A stretch of DNA of 64,000 nt from Bacteroides helcogenes P 36-108 (GTDB taxonomy: Bacteria; Bacteroidota; Bacteroidia; Bacteroidales; Bacteroidaceae), in assembly GCF_000186225.1 (NCBI RefSeq), contig NC_014933.1, forward strand, positions 2,914,001 to 2,978,000, written 5' to 3'. The position numbers and the translations under genes are program-made. The notes below the pieces were generated by a model. It was not told the origin of the DNA, did not search any database, and saw only the letters and a list, made by a program, of their open reading frames with translations. Positions 60,449 to 64,000 of this stretch are shown one piece after another. Each line of letters begins with the position of its first letter. Positions within the stretch are counted from its first letter, which is position 1.

Positions 60449-62560
60449 ATGGAAAATATTCCGGTAACCACCTACCGTGGTTTCAGTACCGTCAACGGAG
60501 AGATAACCCTCGCCGCCGACCTGGAGGACATCAGAAACGGCAAATATGCCAAGTCGGTCATCAAGATTGCGAGCCTTGTGGCGCAAGGCAAGACAGAAGA
60601 AGCCAACAACGTAAAGAGACAACTCCCCTTCCGCACCGTAACGGCAAACTACAAAGACCGCAGACTGCCTCCCGGCATCATCCGTTACAATCCGGTACTC
60701 ACTCTGGACCTCGATGGGCAGCCCGAAGAAAGACTGGAAGAACTCAGGACACTCATCAACGGCGATCCGGACACGCTTGCGTCCTTCCTCTCACCCAAAC
60801 AGCACGGATACAAGTTCTTCACTTGCCTGCGCACCATATACGCACGGAAACTACGGGAACGATTGACCCAAGGAGAAATAACTTGTGCCGAACTCGAAAA
60901 AATACACCTGAAGCTGTACAATGCGGCTAAGGAGCATTATGAAAAACTGCTCGGAACAGAAATAGACGGAAGCGGGAAGGACCTTTCCAGAGGATATTTC
61001 GTTTCTTTCGACCCGAAAGCCTACTTCAATGATGTTCTGCAACAAGAAATGGACTCGTTGGAAGTACACATCATCCCCGCACTGATCGGCAAGAAAAAGC
61101 ACGAATCCACATCGCCCGGAAAGGGACACACCGCAGAGCCTTGGGAAACAATGATGTTTTCACAGGCAGTGGCCGCTGTGAAGCGCATCATGAGATTCAG
61201 GGAAGGAAGCCGTGATAACTTCCTCTTTGCCCTCGGAAACAAGTGCTATGCGAAAGGGCTGGACGAAGAAACGGCCGTGAGGCTCGCCAAAGAACAATTC
61301 GGAAAAGAAGGATTCGATGTGGAGCCTCCCCTGCGCAACTCTTATGTCTATACCAGCAAGACCACCGAAGCAACCGCCGCAAAAGAAAACAAAAAGCCTG
61401 TTATCAATCAGGTGATGGACTTCTTGCAAGAGCATTACAGCATACGCCGAAACACCATACTGGACCGTTTGGAGTGCATTGTCTATAACTCACCCGAAAA
61501 GGTGGAGAAAGGATACCTGCCCATGCGCGGAAAGGACTACAACACCATATTCGTTGACATGCAGATGGCAGGAATATCTTGTTTCCAAAATTTCCTAAAG
61601 GCGGTGATAGACTCCAACTATGCCAAAGAGTTCGACCCATACAAGGACTACTTGGACAAGCTGCCGCCCTGGAACGGAACGGACTATATCGGAGAACTGG
61701 CGGACACCGTACGAACCGAAAACGGAGATTTGTGGAGAGAGGGGTTTCGCAGATGGTTGGTGGGGCTCGTGGACTGTGCATTGGATGACGAAAAGATGAA
61801 TCAGTTAGTCATCATCCTGTACGGAGGACAGGGAAAAGGAAAAAGCAGTTGGATACGCCGCCTGCTGCCGCCCGAATGGAAAGAATACTTCTATAGCGGA
61901 ATCATAGATCCCTCGAACAAAGACGACCTAAGACTGCTTGCCACACGGCTCATCATCAACATGGAGGAATTTGAGGGAGTGAAGCCTGGAGAACTGGCAG
62001 CACTGAAAAGGATTGTCGCCCAAAACAACGTGACTCAAAGGAAGGCATACGACGTGGAAGCATTCAGCCTGCCCCGCCACTGCTCTTTCATAGGAAGCAC
62101 CAACAGCCGCCGGTGCTTGCAAGACATAGGGGGAAACAGGAGATTCATGCCCGTCACCGTAAAGGAAATAGACTATCACAAGCCAGTGAACTATCAGGGG
62201 GTATATGCACAGGCAATGGCTTTACTGAAAAACGGCTTCAGGTATTGGTACGAAGGCGAGGAGATAGAACGGCTGAACAGACATAACGAGCTGCACCGCA
62301 TGAAGGACCCCGTGGAGGAGAACCTGTTTGTGTTTTATCGTAAGCCTCTGCCCGAAGACCTGAACGTGAAGTGGCTGCCGGCAAGCGCCATGTTGACGAA
62401 ACTAAGCATATACGGCAAAGTGCAAGTGAACGGGCGGTCACAGGCCATATTGGTACAGGTGCTGGACAAATACGGCTTCAAGACAAGGACAAACGAACAG
62501 GACACCACAGAGTATGAAGTGACGGATCTGCAACTGGACGAGGTAGAAAAGAAAAGCTAA
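60449..62560 (+). CDS. VirE/BT4734-family primase-helicase-like protein
   Basis: A 703-residue protein from the ATG at 60,449 (MENIPVTTYRGFSTVNGEIT). The N-terminal BT4734-like domain (about 45-190, IIRYNPVLTLDLDGQPEERL) is related to primase-type folds. The C-terminal part (about 360-620) is a VirE-type P-loop ATPase with Walker A GGQGKGKSSWIRRL, Walker B region LIINMEEFEGV and SFIGSTNSRRCLQDIGGNRR. Such proteins are common in Bacteroides beside capsule loci and in mobile elements, and probably act in replication of an integrated element. Its 3' repeat forms a terminator. Confidence 0.85.
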   Translation: MENIPVTTYRGFSTVNGEITLAADLEDIRNGKYAKSVIKIASLVAQGKTEEANNVKRQLPFRTVTANYKDRRLPPGIIRYNPVLTLDLDGQPEERLEELRTLINGDPDTLASFLSPKQHGYKFFTCLRTIYARKLRERLTQGEITCAELEKIHLKLYNAAKEHYEKLLGTEIDGSGKDLSRGYFVSFDPKAYFNDVLQQEMDSLEVHIIPALIGKKKHESTSPGKGHTAEPWETMMFSQAVAAVKRIMRFREGSRDNFLFALGNKCYAKGLDEETAVRLAKEQFGKEGFDVEPPLRNSYVYTSKTTEATAAKENKKPVINQVMDFLQEHYSIRRNTILDRLECIVYNSPEKVEKGYLPMRGKDYNTIFVDMQMAGISCFQNFLKAVIDSNYAKEFDPYKDYLDKLPPWNGTDYIGELADTVRTENGDLWREGFRRWLVGLVDCALDDEKMNQLVIILYGGQGKGKSSWIRRLLPPEWKEYFYSGIIDPSNKDDLRLLATRLIINMEEFEGVKPGELAALKRIVAQNNVTQRKAYDVEAFSLPRHCSFIGSTNSRRCLQDIGGNRRFMPVTVKEIDYHKPVNYQGVYAQAMALLKNGFRYWYEGEEIERLNRHNELHRMKDPVEENLFVFYRKPLPEDLNVKWLPASAMLTKLSIYGKVQVNGRSQAILVQVLDKYGFKTRTNEQDTTEYEVTDLQLDEVEKKS

Positions 62561-62593
62561 AGAGAAAGAAATAAAAGATAAGAAAACGGAAAG

Positions 62594-62641
62594 CCCCGTA
62601 ACAATATATGTTATGCAAGCTGACAATATATGTTACGGGAC
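62594..62641 (+). terminator. Terminator-like repeat after the VirE-like gene
   Basis: CCCGTAAC (62,595-62,602) pairs with GTTACGGG (62,632-62,639). The AT-rich interior also holds a direct repeat, CAATATATGTTA, at 62,602 and 62,624. It lies 33 bases after the stop codon. Confidence 0.55.
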
Positions 62642-62687
62642 TTTACCTGTATAGGCATTTTCTTTACAACTATCATCTATCAATGAA

Positions 62688-62951
62688 TCAAGGTTCTCCT
62701 AAATACTTTACCAACAAAGACACTTCGAGGGGTGTGAAGCTGCGGCGGTAGCGATTGTAGCCTACAGCGGCCAATTCTGCCGCCAAAGCTTTGTTGCCGC
62801 GAATCCACTTCGCAAGGGTTCCGATGGCATTGGTCACGGGAGTAGCGGGATTGTAGAGCATGGCAAGTTCTTCTTTGGAGTAGGTACGTAAATGGAATGG
62901 GCGAAGGTCTTCGTCTTTCATTTCGTTCATTGATTTCTCTGTTTTCATCAT
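62688..62951 (-). CDS. DUF4248-type small protein
   Basis: An 87-residue protein with the core FHLRTYSKEELAMLYNPATP, then AIGTLAKWIRGNKALAAELA and YNRYRRSFTPLEVSLLVKYL. This matches the DUF4248 family that sits between VirE-like and HU-like genes in Bacteroides; the repeated aromatic and Lys/Arg pattern suggests a helix-turn-helix-like fold (inference). Divergent from the HU-like gene. Confidence 0.8.
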   Translation of the reverse strand: MMKTEKSMNEMKDEDLRPFHLRTYSKEELAMLYNPATPVTNAIGTLAKWIRGNKALAAELAAVGYNRYRRSFTPLEVSLLVKYLGEP

Positions 62952-63192
62952 CCTAATTTTTATTGTTTAACTATGACATAAAGATAGCTGTTTGCAATGA
63001 CATGAACTAATATTTCAGACAGAAAAAGTAAATAATTTTATTAATTTATATTGAAACGTGAGGCAAATGGAGATAACCCTTCAAAACCTTTGTAACTCGT
63101 GCTGTGGATTGAGAGGAGAGTTTACCTTTGGCATGCGCTTCAAAGAAGAAGTGCAAAGTGTATTCAATTATTCATTTAAATTATTTACAATT

Positions 63193-63678
63193 ATGGGAGT
63201 ACCATTTAAAAAGATTGCCAGAAAAGATCCACGGAAAACGGATGCCACAGCAAAATTCTACCCGCAATTGGTGACATTGGGAGATAACGCATCGCTGGAC
63301 GACATCGCCTACATGATGAAGGAAAAGAGCTCGCTGACATTAGGAGACATACAAAGTGTGCTGACCAACTTTGTGGAGGCGATGCTCGCAACACTCTACA
63401 ACGGGCAGTCAGTGAACATCAAGAACTTCGGAGTATTCAGCCTGTCGGCGCGTACGGCCGGAGTGACGGAACTGAAGGAGTGCACAGCCAAAAACATTAA
63501 GGCCGTAAAAATCAATTTTCGACCTTCGAGCACTGTAAGGCCGGACATTACTGCTACGCGCGCAGGACAGAAGATTGATTTCTATGATCTGGAATTACTG
63601 CTGAACAAGGACGGTGAGGCAGGAACCGGCGGTTCGGAAGGCGGATCAGGGGACGAGAATGAAAATCCGTTGGGATAA
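63193..63678 (+). CDS. HU-family DNA-binding protein (HU-HIG type)
   Basis: A 161-residue protein from the ATG at 63,193 (MGVPFKKIARKDPRKTDATA); the longer frame to 63,058 is not conserved-looking. The HU core is recognisable: LGDIQSVLTNFVEAMLATLY, NGQSVNIKNFGVFSLSART and KINFRPSS. The C-terminus is Gly/Glu-rich (GGSEGGSGDENENPLG). HU-like proteins of this longer type bend and bind DNA and sit beside VirE-like and DUF4248 genes. A perfect 24-bp hairpin terminator follows. Confidence 0.9.
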   Translation: MGVPFKKIARKDPRKTDATAKFYPQLVTLGDNASLDDIAYMMKEKSSLTLGDIQSVLTNFVEAMLATLYNGQSVNIKNFGVFSLSARTAGVTELKECTAKNIKAVKINFRPSSTVRPDITATRAGQKIDFYDLELLLNKDGEAGTGGSEGGSGDENENPLG

Positions 63679-63728
63679 AGCCCCATCACATTAGGAACAT
63701 TGGGGAAACAACGCAATGAATATGTAAC

Positions 63729-63781
63729 GAAAGTACAAAGGCTGTCTCAAAAGAAAATTTTGAGACAGCCTTTGTACTTTC
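63729..63781. terminator. Perfect 24-bp hairpin terminator
   Basis: Arms 63,729-63,752 and 63,758-63,781 are exact reverse complements (core GGCTGTCTCAAAA / TTTTGAGACAGCC) with a 5-base loop. It separates the HU-like gene from the convergent partial ORF. Confidence 0.9.
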
Positions 63782-63796
63782 AGTATATCCTTTCAG

Positions 63797-64000
63797 TTAA
63801 AATGAATTTATCGTCCGGTTAGCACGGCTGACGACTTCCGAAGCCGGTATGTGGTTCAAGGCAGTTTCGTCGAATGCCTCCAAAGCTTTCCCGATCTTCT
63901 TTAAAGCAGAACGGTTATTTGTACGGGTAAACTCTTCACGCAATATCCTCACCTTTTCGAATGCCTGCACCCCGGAGATCAACCGTTCAAAACGGAGCGA
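63797..64000 (-). CDS. C-terminal part of an unknown protein (runs off the right edge)
   Basis: The minus-strand frame is open to the right edge; the TTG at 63,982 that would start it is not a likely start, so the protein begins outside the window. The visible 67 residues are helical (FEKVRILREEFTRTNNRSAL; IGKALEAFDETALNHIPASE). I do not recognise the family. Confidence 0.5.
   Translation of the reverse strand, partial: SLRFERLISGVQAFEKVRILREEFTRTNNRSALKKIGKALEAFDETALNHIPASEVVSRANRTINSF

Overview
The window reads as chromosomal DNA of a Bacteroides species. Evidence: promoters of the Bacteroides type (TTTG, about 19-21 bases, TAnnTTTG), a UpxY/UpxZ-regulated capsule operon behind an invertible promoter, DUF5112/5113-type signalling proteins, and the usual Bacteroides accessory proteins (VirE-like primase, DUF4248, HU-like). 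I cannot name the species.

Positions 1-28,150 are a mobile element integrated at a tRNA-Arg(TCT) gene. Its integrase (26,803-27,969) lies next to the 3' end of the tRNA; the other end lies left of the window. From left to right it holds: plasmid/ICE-like genes (a partial ORF, an ArdC-N-like protein, a coiled-coil protein, a RadC-like protein); a phage module of holin, probable spanin-like protein, portal-like protein, connector and tail proteins, long tail fibre, GH108 lysozyme, tape measure and tail hub; and an AT-rich cargo region (19.7-26.7 kb). No terminase or major capsid gene is visible. The cargo region is built from repeated units: terminator hairpin, promoter with an exactly 19-base spacer, strongly folded leader, then cargo. 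Two of the three units also carry a DUF5053 gene just upstream. Cargo includes two tandem MACPF (perforin-like) lipoproteins resembling the Bacteroidales secreted antimicrobial proteins (BSAPs), and an unknown set made of a winged-helix membrane protein, an antisense-overlapping coiled-coil membrane protein and a lipoprotein.

Positions 28,150-42,340 are core genome: the tRNA, an AbgT-family transporter with a response regulator and a giant tandem sensor kinase, prs, a MORN-repeat protein, and a probable operon of penicillin-binding protein 1A, a FolK-like protein, kdsB and an M16-like protein.

Positions 42,340-59,712 are a capsular polysaccharide operon read leftward from upxY and upxZ through UDP-ManNAcA synthesis (wecC/wecB), flippase, glycosyltransferases, deacetylase, polymerase, bidomain oxidoreductase, heparinase-like protein, initiating sugar transferase, acetyltransferase and aminotransferase, ending at a clear terminator. 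Its promoter lies between inverted repeats that carry the Mpi-type core. In the sequence as given the promoter points away from the capsule genes, so the locus is captured in the OFF orientation.

Positions 59,713-64,000 hold a small unknown gene, a VirE/BT4734-like primase-helicase, a DUF4248 protein, an HU-like protein and a partial ORF.
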